Shown in pieces: positions 5,800-13,039 of a DNA stretch of 13,039 nucleotides. The stretch's first letter is position 1; every line of letters begins with the position of its first letter. This DNA is from Caldilineaceae bacterium. GTDB taxonomy: Bacteria; Chloroflexota; Anaerolineae; Caldilineales; Caldilineaceae. The position numbers and the translations under genes are program-made. A model generated the notes under the pieces. It was not told the origin of the DNA. It worked only from the letters and a program-made list of their open reading frames with translations, and searched no databases. The DNA is taken from NCBI GenBank assembly GCA_028819675.1, contig JAPPKT010000634.1, positions 1 to 13,039 of the forward strand, in the 5' to 3' direction.

Positions 5800-8637
5800 T
5801 CAGGCCTGGCCGACGCGCATAACTTCGAATATACGCCGCTGGGTTGCCTGTGCGGTAGCAGCGACGATGACGAATACCATCACGGCGATGAAAATGAGGG
5901 TGAGCTGTGTGATTTCGGCTTCGGCGATGACGGGCAGCATCGGCGGCAGGATGGCCTTGGAGTCGGCTGCGCTACGGAAGAAGGGTGTGAAGAGAACGGA
6001 GACCCAGACGCCGATCACAGCGCCGGCGGCAGTCCCGTAGGCGACAAGGACCGCGTACTCCACGGCGAGTTGGATGATCAGCTGCCGGCGGAGCGCGCCG
6101 ATTGCCCGGAGAACACCGAACTGGTAGAAGCGCTCACGCAGCGATGCGTAACTGTGCATGAGGAAGGCCATCACGGCCATGAGCGCCGCGGCCAGGAAGC
6201 CGACGGTGAGCGCGCCAAATACGCCGACCCGCTCCAACTTCGCCTTTTCCTCGGTAAGTGAACCGACCACATCGTGCCAGCGCAGCGTTTCGATGCCGCC
6301 GATGCGCAGTGACCGGCGCACCTCTTCTCCATTGTTGTTGTCCGGAGAACTCAGCCAGACCTCATAAGGATAGATGGCACCGCCGATCAGGTGCAGATAG
6401 TCCAGATTGGCGATGACAACGATCTCTTCCTGCTCGACAGTAGGGAAGTAGTCGTAGACGCCGCTGATGACGAAATCGGTGCGCATACTGACGCCGGGTT
6501 CCAGAATCACCCACAAGTCCAGGCGGTCGCCGACGCGCAGCAGCTGTTCTGTCAGGAACGTGCGCGAGACCAGCACTGCTTCAGGGGCGGCGGCGAGCCG
6601 ATTCATCAGTCCGCCGAGGGAGTCGTCGGCGAAGTCGGAGCGGAACCAGGAGACGGAGGCGAATTCAGCCCGGTCCACACCTACCATTCGTTTTCTGGAC
6701 CCGCGGGGTGTGGAGAGCCCTTCGATACGCATGCCGTAGTTGCCTACGCGAATGGCGCGGTCGGCATCGAACCTCTCGAGAAACCAGGCGGGCTCAAGGG
6801 TCCAATCTCCTGCAGTCTCTCCTTCGGTAATGGTAACGGGTAGGAAACGGAAGTCTCCGCCGGCCTGGTATTTTATGCGGTCGACGAGCCACTCATCCAT
6901 GCTCTTAGCGAGAGAGTGTGTATAGATCCCGAGGCCGAGACAGATAATCACGAGCAGGAGGGGATTCAGGTAGCTGTGTCCTTGTCGACCCAACTGGCGC
7001 AGTGCGAGGTGGAAAGCCGTGCCGGGCAACAGGCCTGCCAGCTTGTCGAGCAGGTTCATGATTGGTGAGAAGAAACGCATAATCAGGAGCGATGCGGTCA
7101 GAATTACGAGAGCCGGCGCGAGGACGAGTAGCGGGTCGCTGTACAGTTCGGAGGCGTCCTCCTGCGCCAGAAGCGCGAATGCTTCCTGCTGGCCGAGCTG
7201 CTGGTAGGCGTAAACGGTTGGAATGATGAGGAGGAAGTCCAGATAGGCGCGACGCCAGAGGGGGCCCTTGTCGGGGCGGGCGTAGGCGGTCTCGTATTCG
7301 ACGATACTGGCGCGTGCCGCGGTGATCGCCGGCAGAATGCGGGCAATGAAGGCCAATCCCAGCGCGGCTACAATCAACCAGACATCAACACCCTGAAGAG
7401 AAACGGGCATAGGATCGCGCAACGTGAAGTCGAGAAAACTGTCAGTGTAACCCATACCGCGGGCGATCAGCATTCCGAGCCCAAGACCCAAGGGCACGCC
7501 CAAAATGAAAAGCAGCCACTCCTCGACCAGCACCAGCCAGAGCACGCGCATTGTGCCGGCACCGCGGCTGACCAGTACAGAGGTCTCCCGTTGCTGGGAG
7601 CGGGCGATGATGCCGGAAATGAGGACCAGGAAGTAGAGAAGAAAGCCGATGGCGGGCACGTTCATGCTGAGGAGCAGGACGGTCAGCGTCGTCTGACGCT
7701 GGACGAACTCTTTGAGCGGGTCGAGCGGGGAAACATCCAGTTCGGCGCCGGGCAGGTATTTGCCGATGACGGTCATGCCCTTTTCGAAGCCGCGGGCGTA
7801 GGCGGCGGCGAAGGCCGGATTGAGGGATCTGTCGTCGAGCGAGATGCGCCAGCTGGCGAAGCGGGAACTGCCGGCGACCATGGGCTGCACGCGCTGAAGA
7901 TAGTCGGCCCGCCGCACGAACAGGGCTTCCTTCATAGAGATGTCCGGGGGCCGGAACCAGAAGGTGTCGTCGGGGTCGCGGGCCCGCCACAGGCCGACGA
8001 TTTCCACTTCAGTACCGGGCAGGGCGGCGGTTGGTGCGACGCGGAATTTCTCGCCGGGACGGACACCCATGTCGGCGGCGAGGTTGTCATGCATGAGCAC
8101 CGGCAGAATACCGGTGGATGCCTGGTTGCCGGTTGGATCTTCCCAAACGGAGCCGGCGGTGATCTCCAGCTCGGGCGCGACGCCGGCCAGGTAGACGAGG
8201 TCAACCTGTGTCAGGAATTTGCTTTCTTCGCCGTAACGCTCGTCGCCTTCCGGAGACAGCAACATCATACTGCCACTCTCAAGGTGGACGCCGACGTCGT
8301 CGATGGGAAGGCCGATCTCGCTGGAGAGGGTTGCGGCGACGCTGCGGCCGGCGCGTTCGGCGGCGGGCACGTCCATGGGTTTGCGAGAGGAGGGGAAGAA
8401 GTATACGCGCGTGGTGAAGGGGGGGCGGCCGGTACGCGAACTGAGGGCGTCCAGTTCTTCGTTAAGGATCACTCTATCGACGGCCTGGGCGAAGAAACCG
8501 GCGCTGCTGAGGAGGCCGACGGTCAGCACGATCTGGAAGAGCGCCAGCAGGGCCAGGCCCAGGTTGCCGGCGAGCCGCTTGTAGGTTAGGAGTGTCAGTC
8601 CACCGATAAGGCGTGGAAGGGTGAAGAGTATGCGCAC
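5800..8637 (-). CDS. FtsX/MacB-type ABC transporter permease (two FtsX domains)
   Basis: 945 residues from a GTG start; an in-frame TAA lies four codons upstream, so no longer start exists, and no clear ribosome binding site is seen. TM1 (about 24-48) is followed by a large extracytoplasmic domain (about 52-315), then FtsX core 1 with segments near 318-345, 364-392 and 418-438, where RSQQRETSVLVSRGAG is the cytoplasmic coupling-loop signature. Three more segments lie near 465-478, 500-522 and 555-575. A second external domain (about 580-800) and FtsX core 2 (segments about 806-828, 853-884, 912-934; RERFYQFGVLRAIGA) complete a tandem layout of about ten membrane passes. Such permeases usually work with a separate ATPase in mechanotransmission, lipoprotein handling or export. 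No ATP-binding subunit is in the window. It follows the GH4 gene by 73 bases on the same strand, but a functional link is not evident. Confidence 0.92.
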   Translation of the reverse strand: MRILFTLPRLIGGLTLLTYKRLAGNLGLALLALFQIVLTVGLLSSAGFFAQAVDRVILNEELDALSSRTGRPPFTTRVYFFPSSRKPMDVPAAERAGRSVAATLSSEIGLPIDDVGVHLESGSMMLLSPEGDERYGEESKFLTQVDLVYLAGVAPELEITAGSVWEDPTGNQASTGILPVLMHDNLAADMGVRPGEKFRVAPTAALPGTEVEIVGLWRARDPDDTFWFRPPDISMKEALFVRRADYLQRVQPMVAGSSRFASWRISLDDRSLNPAFAAAYARGFEKGMTVIGKYLPGAELDVSPLDPLKEFVQRQTTLTVLLLSMNVPAIGFLLYFLVLISGIIARSQQRETSVLVSRGAGTMRVLWLVLVEEWLLFILGVPLGLGLGMLIARGMGYTDSFLDFTLRDPMPVSLQGVDVWLIVAALGLAFIARILPAITAARASIVEYETAYARPDKGPLWRRAYLDFLLIIPTVYAYQQLGQQEAFALLAQEDASELYSDPLLVLAPALVILTASLLIMRFFSPIMNLLDKLAGLLPGTAFHLALRQLGRQGHSYLNPLLLVIICLGLGIYTHSLAKSMDEWLVDRIKYQAGGDFRFLPVTITEGETAGDWTLEPAWFLERFDADRAIRVGNYGMRIEGLSTPRGSRKRMVGVDRAEFASVSWFRSDFADDSLGGLMNRLAAAPEAVLVSRTFLTEQLLRVGDRLDLWVILEPGVSMRTDFVISGVYDYFPTVEQEEIVVIANLDYLHLIGGAIYPYEVWLSSPDNNNGEEVRRSLRIGGIETLRWHDVVGSLTEEKAKLERVGVFGALTVGFLAAALMAVMAFLMHSYASLRERFYQFGVLRAIGALRRQLIIQLAVEYAVLVAYGTAAGAVIGVWVSVLFTPFFRSAADSKAILPPMLPVIAEAEITQLTLIFIAVMVFVIVAATAQATQRRIFEVMRVGQA

Positions 8638-8656
8638 GGAACTTTGTTAGATAAGG

Positions 8657-8694
8657 TGCATGGGACGCGGCGAGTAGACGCAACGCCCCATGCA
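8657..8694. repeat. Small inverted repeat between the GH4 and permease genes
   Basis: TGCATGGG (8657-8664) and CCCATGCA (8687-8694) are perfect 8-base complements around a 22-base loop. No T-run follows on the minus strand, so it does not look like an intrinsic terminator. It could be an operator or a chance repeat. Confidence 0.3.
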
Positions 8695-8710
8695 GTGCGG
8701 CGCGATCAGG

Positions 8711-10111
8711 TCAGGCAGGCTCCTTGGTGCGGACGGGTTGGCGCAGCATTTCCTGTCCGGGGCCCCACATGAAGTGTTCGTTAAGTTTTTCGTTGCCGTC
8801 CATCTGCATGAGCTCTTCAAAGACGGAGAGTGCCTGGTTGTACGAATGTGTCTGTTCGCATTCGAGCGCGTCGAGGAAGAGGAGTGAGCGGTCTCCGGTC
8901 TGGAAGGCGAGGAGTTCGCGTTCCATTTCGAGAACTTCGGGCATTATTTGGGTATAAAGGATTTTCTGCGGCAGCGGGTCGACGCGAAGGGGGTGGATGC
9001 CGCTCCTGTTGACGACGGCGGGGACTTCGACGACGACATCGTCGGGTACACCAGCCAGGGCGCCTTGGTTAGGCACGTTCACCTGATACTGGCCCTCATT
9101 GTCGTTGACCAGGCCGTCTATGATGGGCACCTGCTGCTCGTGGGTTTTTTCGGATCCAAAGGCCTCGATGAGGCTGGTGGCGGGGTCGCTGGTCAGTTTG
9201 GTCATTTGGGCGACGCGTTTTTCCAGATTGTCGACGAAGTAGGGTCGGGCGAGATGCGTGTCGGGTCCGCCCCAAGGTTGGGGGAACCACCACATTTTGG
9301 TATCGATATCGGTATGGTACCACCAGGCGCCGCGGCGGGGTGTGTCACCGATGGGCATCAGGCCGTACATACGGTACATATGGATGGTGCCGCGGCTCAT
9401 CTGAATGTCGTGGGTACGTTCGGCGACGTGGGTTTCCCAGTAATTTTCGCCTTCTTCTGCGATCCATTTTTCGAGAATCGGATAGGCGTCTTCGCCTTTG
9501 TAGTAGAAGTGGGTGAGCCAGATGTTGTGGTTGAGGCCGGGCGCCTGCCAGGTGACATCAGCCATGTCGGTCAGTCCGAGGGTTCTGGCGATCTGATAGA
9601 CGCCGTAGTGGCCATGGCAGAGGCCGCAGACCTTGATGCTGGAGGTGCGGGTCATGAGGGTGCAGCCCTGATAGACGGGATTGCCCGACTGGATGAGCCA
9701 GGCATCGGGGCAGATGTCCTCCATATCGCCGGTCACGCCGAGCATGAGGTCGAGGTTGACGAAGTTGCTCTGACGCATACGGCCGCCGTGATAGTAGCCG
9801 TGCCTGTCCATCAACTCGCGCCCGTTCCGTTGCTTCTGGTGGCTGCTGGCGGAGGCGGTGTTGATGACGAAATCGGCGTCCTGGAGGGCATCGCGCCGGT
9901 CGGTGGTGCTTTCGAAGCGGAGGTCGGAGCCAAGTTCGTTGGCATAGCGTGCGCCAAGTTTATGGATCATATCGAGCCTGTCGGCGTCGATATCCATGAA
10001 GGAGATGAGGCTGCCGCTGAGAGATTCTGTAAGGCAGATGTCCTTGACGAGGCCGAGGGAAAACTGGGCGCTACCGGCGCCGATGACGGTCAATTTGATT
10101 GGGGTGGACAT
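8711..10111 (-). CDS. Glycoside hydrolase family 4 enzyme, probably uronic-acid type (alpha-galacturonidase/alpha-glucuronidase-like)
   Basis: GH4 enzymes cleave glycosides by an NAD+- and Mn2+-dependent oxidation-elimination mechanism in the cytoplasm. 466 residues, a usual length. The ATG has AAGGAG five bases upstream. Seen: an N-terminal Rossmann motif VIGAGSAQFS (9-18) with D40/D42 for the NAD ribose; QSGNPV with N144; CHGH at 165-168, with C165 as the metal-ligand cysteine; GLNHN with H195 as second metal ligand; RRGAWWYH (259-266); and PNQGALAGVPDDVVVEVPA (347-365), the family's C-terminal block. In this family the residues after the Cys track substrate: CHE for alpha-glucosidases, CHS for alpha-galactosidases, CDM/CNV for phospho-glucosidases, and CHG for uronic-acid types. 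The substrate call rests on recalled subfamily patterns. The neighbours are a PhyH dioxygenase upstream and a permease downstream. Confidence 0.93.
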   Translation of the reverse strand: MSTPIKLTVIGAGSAQFSLGLVKDICLTESLSGSLISFMDIDADRLDMIHKLGARYANELGSDLRFESTTDRRDALQDADFVINTASASSHQKQRNGRELMDRHGYYHGGRMRQSNFVNLDLMLGVTGDMEDICPDAWLIQSGNPVYQGCTLMTRTSSIKVCGLCHGHYGVYQIARTLGLTDMADVTWQAPGLNHNIWLTHFYYKGEDAYPILEKWIAEEGENYWETHVAERTHDIQMSRGTIHMYRMYGLMPIGDTPRRGAWWYHTDIDTKMWWFPQPWGGPDTHLARPYFVDNLEKRVAQMTKLTSDPATSLIEAFGSEKTHEQQVPIIDGLVNDNEGQYQVNVPNQGALAGVPDDVVVEVPAVVNRSGIHPLRVDPLPQKILYTQIMPEVLEMERELLAFQTGDRSLLFLDALECEQTHSYNQALSVFEELMQMDGNEKLNEHFMWGPGQEMLRQPVRTKEPA

Positions 10112-10248
10112 AGAGACTCCTTGTTAGAACTCCTGGTGGACGAGCGTTGGGCGCGGAGAGAATTGTAATGGTTGGCAGACATATACGGCGGAGCTACACG
10201 AGCAGCATGCGGTGACAGACGACAGGCTTGCGCCGCCACAGGGTGAAG
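10112..10248. other. Spacer between the PhyH and GH4 genes
   Basis: 137 bases with no open frame that I can support. On the minus strand TACAAT (10167-10162) could be a -10 box for the GH4 gene, but no good -35 stands 16-18 bases upstream. I see no intrinsic terminator after the PhyH gene. Confidence 0.4.
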
Positions 10249-11082
10249 TCAGAATTTTTTTGCGGTCGCGATTTCGGCGTGCTCAGGCAGATAGGGCACG
10301 TCTTTTCGATCCCAGGCGGCGCGGCCTTCGACGGCATGGATGCCCATCAGCTGGCGGCGGTGCGGCGTATCGGCCCAGTCGACGATGTGCCGGGGCGGGG
10401 GCGTGCTGCCCCACTTTTTTACCCAGAAGGGCATGTAGCCGTATATGAGAATGCGGCGGTCGCGCGGGCTGGTGTTGGCCAGACCTGAATGCCAGCAGAG
10501 AACGTTCCAAATGATGGCAGAGCCGGCCTTGGCGACGATCTTTTTCAGACCCGGCATCTGCTCCAGGGTTTCGCCGACGTACTCGGTTCGGGAAGGGTGC
10601 GGGTCGAGCTTGTGGCTGCCGGGAACGAGGCTGAAGCAGCCCATGTCGGGCGCCTGATCGTCGAGAAAGTAGAAGACCTTGGCCTTGAGCATGAACTGTG
10701 GGTGGCGCCAGGCGGGCCAGTCGCGATGCCAGCCGGTATGGGCGTTTGTGCCGGCGTGATGGCAGTGGGCGACCATTTCCATCGTCTGCACGTCGGGTCC
10801 GACGATCTCTTTGAGGATAGGGAGCACGAGCGGATTTTCGGCGATGTCGAGGAAGAGGGAGTCGTACTGGTGAATGTCGCCCATGGTGTGCGCGTCGGGA
10901 CCGTTGCCGTAGCCGCCCTTGTAGGTGCCGTTGCGGACAGAATCGGCCCAGGCCGGTTCGGTCTGACGTTGGATGTCTTCATAGGCGGCGCGCACGCGGT
11001 CCAAACCGAAGGGTTCGAGCGCGTTTTCGACGATCAGAAAACCTTGCTCGTCGATATGTTCCCGTTGTTCTGGTGTGAGCAC
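10249..11082 (-). CDS. Phytanoyl-CoA dioxygenase (PhyH) family Fe(II)/2-oxoglutarate oxygenase
   Basis: 277 residues from a GTG start, with GGGAG ending about seven bases upstream. The start matches the family's usual opening (MLTPEQREHIDEQGFLIVEN). The iron triad is visible: H119 and D121 in TGWHRDWP and H198 in VLCWHSGLANTS; R209 or R210 in PRDRRILIYGY would bind 2-oxoglutarate. A PGSHKLDPHPS block (154-164) follows the core strands. The enzyme should hydroxylate a small organic substrate using O2 and 2-oxoglutarate; bacterial members act on many substrates, so the substrate cannot be named, and phytanoyl-CoA itself is unlikely. It lies 56 bases downstream of the thioredoxin reductase fusion with no terminator between them, so cotranscription is plausible. 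Confidence 0.93.
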   Translation of the reverse strand: MLTPEQREHIDEQGFLIVENALEPFGLDRVRAAYEDIQRQTEPAWADSVRNGTYKGGYGNGPDAHTMGDIHQYDSLFLDIAENPLVLPILKEIVGPDVQTMEMVAHCHHAGTNAHTGWHRDWPAWRHPQFMLKAKVFYFLDDQAPDMGCFSLVPGSHKLDPHPSRTEYVGETLEQMPGLKKIVAKAGSAIIWNVLCWHSGLANTSPRDRRILIYGYMPFWVKKWGSTPPPRHIVDWADTPHRRQLMGIHAVEGRAAWDRKDVPYLPEHAEIATAKKF

Positions 11083-11138
11083 TTTTTTCTCCCTACGAGA
11101 ATGGCGTGTGGCTAATGAAGAGAAAGCGGCCAGTGGGG

Positions 11139-12389
11139 TCAGACCGTGCGCAGGTAATCGCGAATCAGCAGGGCTGCGGTTGCGCCCTCGCCGGCGGCGG
11201 AGGCGACCTGTTTCGTGCTGTCGGCGCGCACGTCACCGGCGGCAAAGAGACCGGGGACGCTCGTTTCCAGTGCGGCAGGATCTCTGTCCAGGTAAAGCGG
11301 CAGGCGCTTGTCCGATTCGTGGGTAAGATTATGCCCGGTCTCGATGAAGCCCCACCTGTTAAGGTGCACTGCGGTCCCTTCGAGGAATCCGGTATTCGGC
11401 TCGAGGCCGATAAAGACGAAGGCGCCATCGACAGACATGTGCGACTCGGCCTCGGCCTGGTTATTCCAGAGCCGCAATTCGTTCAGTTGGGCCCTGGCGC
11501 CGAGGAATTCCTGGACTTCGGTATTCCATCGCACTTCGATCTTGGCGTTTCCTGACACAGATTCCTGGATGACCTGACTGGCGTGCAGTACAGGGCCTCG
11601 CACCAAGAGTGTAACCCGTTCGGCGAATTTGGTCAGCAGCAGACTTTCTTCGGCAGCGCTGTTGCCACCGCCGATTACGGCCACCTCTTTGCCTTTGTAG
11701 AAGGGGCCGTCGCAGGTGGCGCAGAAGTGGACGCCGGCGCCGAGGTAGTCGTTTTCTCCGGGCACATTTAGGCGGCGGTAGCGGCTGCCGGTGGCGATCA
11801 GGACGGCCTGTGCGCTGTACTCGTCGCCGGCGACTGTTTCGATGCGATGATAGTTGTCCTGGCGCTGGATTGTGGCGACATCCTGGGCCTGCAGCAGCTC
11901 AACGCCGAAGCGTTCGGCCTGGGCCCTGAGCCGCTGAGCGAATTCAAAGCCATCGACACCGTCCGGGAATCCGGGCAGGTTGTCGAGTTTTTCAGTGGCC
12001 GCGGCCTGGCCGCCAAAGGCGGCGCGCTCGATGATAAGGATGTCTACGCCTTCACGGGCCAGGTAGAGGGCCGCGGTCAGGCCGGCGGGGCCACCGCCGA
12101 TGACGATCACGGGGTAGTGCTGGCGGCTGGCGGTCGTTCTGAGACCCAGTTTTGCGGCCAACTCGGCGTTGCTTGGCTCGACGAGCCGGGAACCGTCGGC
12201 GAAAAGGATAGTGGGTATGATACGTTTGCCATCGTTCATTTCGATGACACGCTGTTCGGCGTCGGCGTCCTCTTCGATGTTTACCCATTGATAGGGGATG
12301 CGATGTTCGCCGAGGAACTGTTTGCTGCGGCGGCAGTCGGGGCACCAGAAGGCGCCGTATACGACGATGTCGGGTGAGGATTCGGGCAT
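11139..12389 (-). CDS. Glutaredoxin-like/thioredoxin reductase fusion flavoprotein
   Basis: 416 residues. Residues 6-84 are a glutaredoxin/mycoredoxin-like domain with a CPDC redox motif at 16-19 and the cis-Pro region RIIPTILF (56-63). Residues 92-416 are a low-molecular-weight thioredoxin reductase: FAD motif IGGGPAGLTAA (97-107), FGGQAAATEKLDNLPGFP, active-site CATC at 223-226, a second dinucleotide motif VIGGGNSAAEE (238-248), and the FAD-binding end LFAAGDVRAD (381-390) with QVASAAGEGATAA. It should pass electrons from a nicotinamide cofactor through FAD and CATC to the fused CPDC domain or to a separate thioredoxin. Where classic enzymes have the HRRxxxR motif for the NADPH 2'-phosphate, this one has LLVRGPVLHAS (261-271), so cofactor preference may differ. 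The ATG is preceded by a modest AAAGG eight bases upstream. A good promoter lies about 107 bases upstream. Confidence 0.94.
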   Translation of the reverse strand: MPESSPDIVVYGAFWCPDCRRSKQFLGEHRIPYQWVNIEEDADAEQRVIEMNDGKRIIPTILFADGSRLVEPSNAELAAKLGLRTTASRQHYPVIVIGGGPAGLTAALYLAREGVDILIIERAAFGGQAAATEKLDNLPGFPDGVDGFEFAQRLRAQAERFGVELLQAQDVATIQRQDNYHRIETVAGDEYSAQAVLIATGSRYRRLNVPGENDYLGAGVHFCATCDGPFYKGKEVAVIGGGNSAAEESLLLTKFAERVTLLVRGPVLHASQVIQESVSGNAKIEVRWNTEVQEFLGARAQLNELRLWNNQAEAESHMSVDGAFVFIGLEPNTGFLEGTAVHLNRWGFIETGHNLTHESDKRLPLYLDRDPAALETSVPGLFAAGDVRADSTKQVASAAGEGATAALLIRDYLRTV

Positions 12390-12495
12390 GGAAGTTGCCT
12401 TTTATGCTGGGAGCGATTTAGCGTTCCCATGAAACGAGACCCGTCAGCCAGCCACTGCGAAGGCCGACGGCGCGGCACGGCACATTGCAGTTGGC

Positions 12496-12525
12496 ATTGT
12501 ATCAGCAGGCGGGAACTTGGGTCAA
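12496..12525 (-). promoter_or_regulatory. Sigma70-type promoter of the reductase fusion gene
   Basis: On the minus strand TTGACC (12525-12520, five of six) and TACAAT (12501-12496, five of six) are 18 bases apart. A TG two bases before the -10 gives an extended -10 element. The -35 box contains the TGA stop codon of the upstream propeller gene. The predicted leader is about 100 bases. Confidence 0.62.
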
Positions 12526-13039
12526 TTGAAATGGAGTTCGGCAAGAGCGATCCCGCTCTCTCCGGCGACCGAGTATAGAAGATAAATCTGGTCGCCTTCC
12601 TGGAAGATGCCGGGATCGCGGAGCTGGCGGGCGGGTTCGTGGATTGCGCCGCGCTGCGATGGCTCCAGGGGCAGGTTGACACCCTCGTAATCGGTTTCCG
12701 GCTTCAAGATGGAGAATGGGACGGAGGCTTTCCATTCTTTCCAGTGCTGGCGCAGGTCGACGGTTGCGCAGAGGATGTGCTCGGGGCAATCGCCGGCGCG
12801 GGAGTAGAAGACATAGAGGATGTCGTCGCGAAGGAGGAGGGCGGCGTGGCGCTGGTCGCGCTCGAAGAGGACCGGGCCCGGTTCGAAATTGGTGCGGCCG
12901 TCGCGGCTGCGGAAGAGGATACCGGGCATGGCGAGCGCGTAGTGCCAGCCTGCGGCGGTGTCGGGATAGCGGAAGACCCGGAAATAGCTGGGGCCGAGGA
13001 TTTCGGTGTCGGAAGTAAAGTCGAGGCCGTTCTCGGAGA
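12522..13039 (-). CDS. Beta-propeller, glycosidase-like protein (partial, N-terminus beyond right edge)
   Basis: An open frame enters from the right edge and ends in TGA at 12522, giving the last 171 residues plus a partial codon. An internal Met at 12929 is not the start, because the frame is open and protein-like upstream (NGLDFTSDTEILGPSYFRVF). The fragment repeats blade-like patterns: FRSRDGRTNFEPGPVLFE, then AALLLRDDILYVFYSRAGD, then the final DPGIFQEGDQIYLLYSVAGE, followed by IALAEL. This strand pattern, alternating an aromatic-rich YLLYS/YVFYS strand with SRDG turns, is typical of five-bladed propellers of GH43/GH32/GH130-like proteins. The catalytic acids cannot be assigned because the N-terminal blades are missing, so it might be a non-catalytic sugar-binding relative. 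No signal peptide can be judged. Confidence 0.7.
   Translation of the reverse strand, partial: SENGLDFTSDTEILGPSYFRVFRYPDTAAGWHYALAMPGILFRSRDGRTNFEPGPVLFERDQRHAALLLRDDILYVFYSRAGDCPEHILCATVDLRQHWKEWKASVPFSILKPETDYEGVNLPLEPSQRGAIHEPARQLRDPGIFQEGDQIYLLYSVAGESGIALAELHFN

Noticed and set aside
7591..8589. A 332-codon plus-strand open frame
   Set aside because: Antisense to the external domain of the FtsX permease, with no ribosome binding site and no recognisable domain.
8657..8694. Inverted repeat considered as a terminator for the GH4 gene
   Set aside because: Only 8 bp with a 22-base loop and no T-run on the minus strand; kept only as a low-confidence repeat.
8948..10168. A 406-codon plus-strand open frame
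   Set aside because: Exactly antisense to the GH4 gene, which has all its motifs. The antisense translation is low-complexity and rich in Asp, Val and Gly, as expected from complementing GC-rich codons.
12716..13018. Plus-strand Arg/Gly-rich open frame of 100 codons
   Set aside because: The low-complexity Arg/Gly composition is typical of an antisense shadow of the propeller gene.

Overview
The window (13,039 bases, GC-rich) is ordinary chromosomal DNA of a free-living bacterium. GTG starts, a standalone tRNA-Pro, a glutaredoxin-thioredoxin reductase fusion, a GH4 glycosidase next to a phytanoyl-CoA dioxygenase, and a secreted FN3/plant-type LRR protein together suggest an environmental Chloroflexota (Anaerolineae/Caldilineales-like). 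That assignment is an inference from gene content, because no rRNA or ribosomal protein is present. I saw no insertion sequence, phage gene, CRISPR array, toxin-antitoxin pair or recognisable defence system.

Left part (1-3006, all minus strand). The first 1.58 kb is the N-terminal 526 residues of a membrane-anchored or exported protein with two fibronectin type III domains, a Pro/Thr-rich linker and plant-type leucine-rich repeats. It runs off the left edge. Next come a tRNA-Pro(GGG) gene with its own promoter and nested-stem terminator, and fmt (methionyl-tRNA formyltransferase).

Middle part (3007-5799, plus strand). A 300-base divergent region leads to a small multi-pass membrane protein of the DUF4870/Tic20-like type with a long acidic N-terminus. 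After a 321-base gap holding a strong hairpin, a candidate promoter and a leader hairpin comes a two-gene NfeD-stomatin (SPFH/Band 7) membrane operon. It is closed by a very clear intrinsic terminator at the convergent junction.

Right part (5800-13039, all minus strand). In transcription order: the C-terminal part of a beta-propeller, glycosidase-like protein (cut by the right edge); a glutaredoxin-thioredoxin reductase fusion with its own promoter; a phytanoyl-CoA dioxygenase family enzyme; a GH4 NAD-dependent glycosidase whose CHGH motif points to a uronic-acid substrate; and a 945-residue FtsX/MacB-type ABC permease with no ATPase in view. The propeller protein, GH4 enzyme and dioxygenase hint at a carbohydrate-scavenging neighbourhood, but the gaps of 56-137 bases and the internal promoter mean they need not form one operon.

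The most notable items are the LRR protein with a duplicated cap module, the reductase fusion lacking the usual NADPH-phosphate motif, the orphan permease and the GH4/PhyH pairing. I did not find evidence for a wholly new system.
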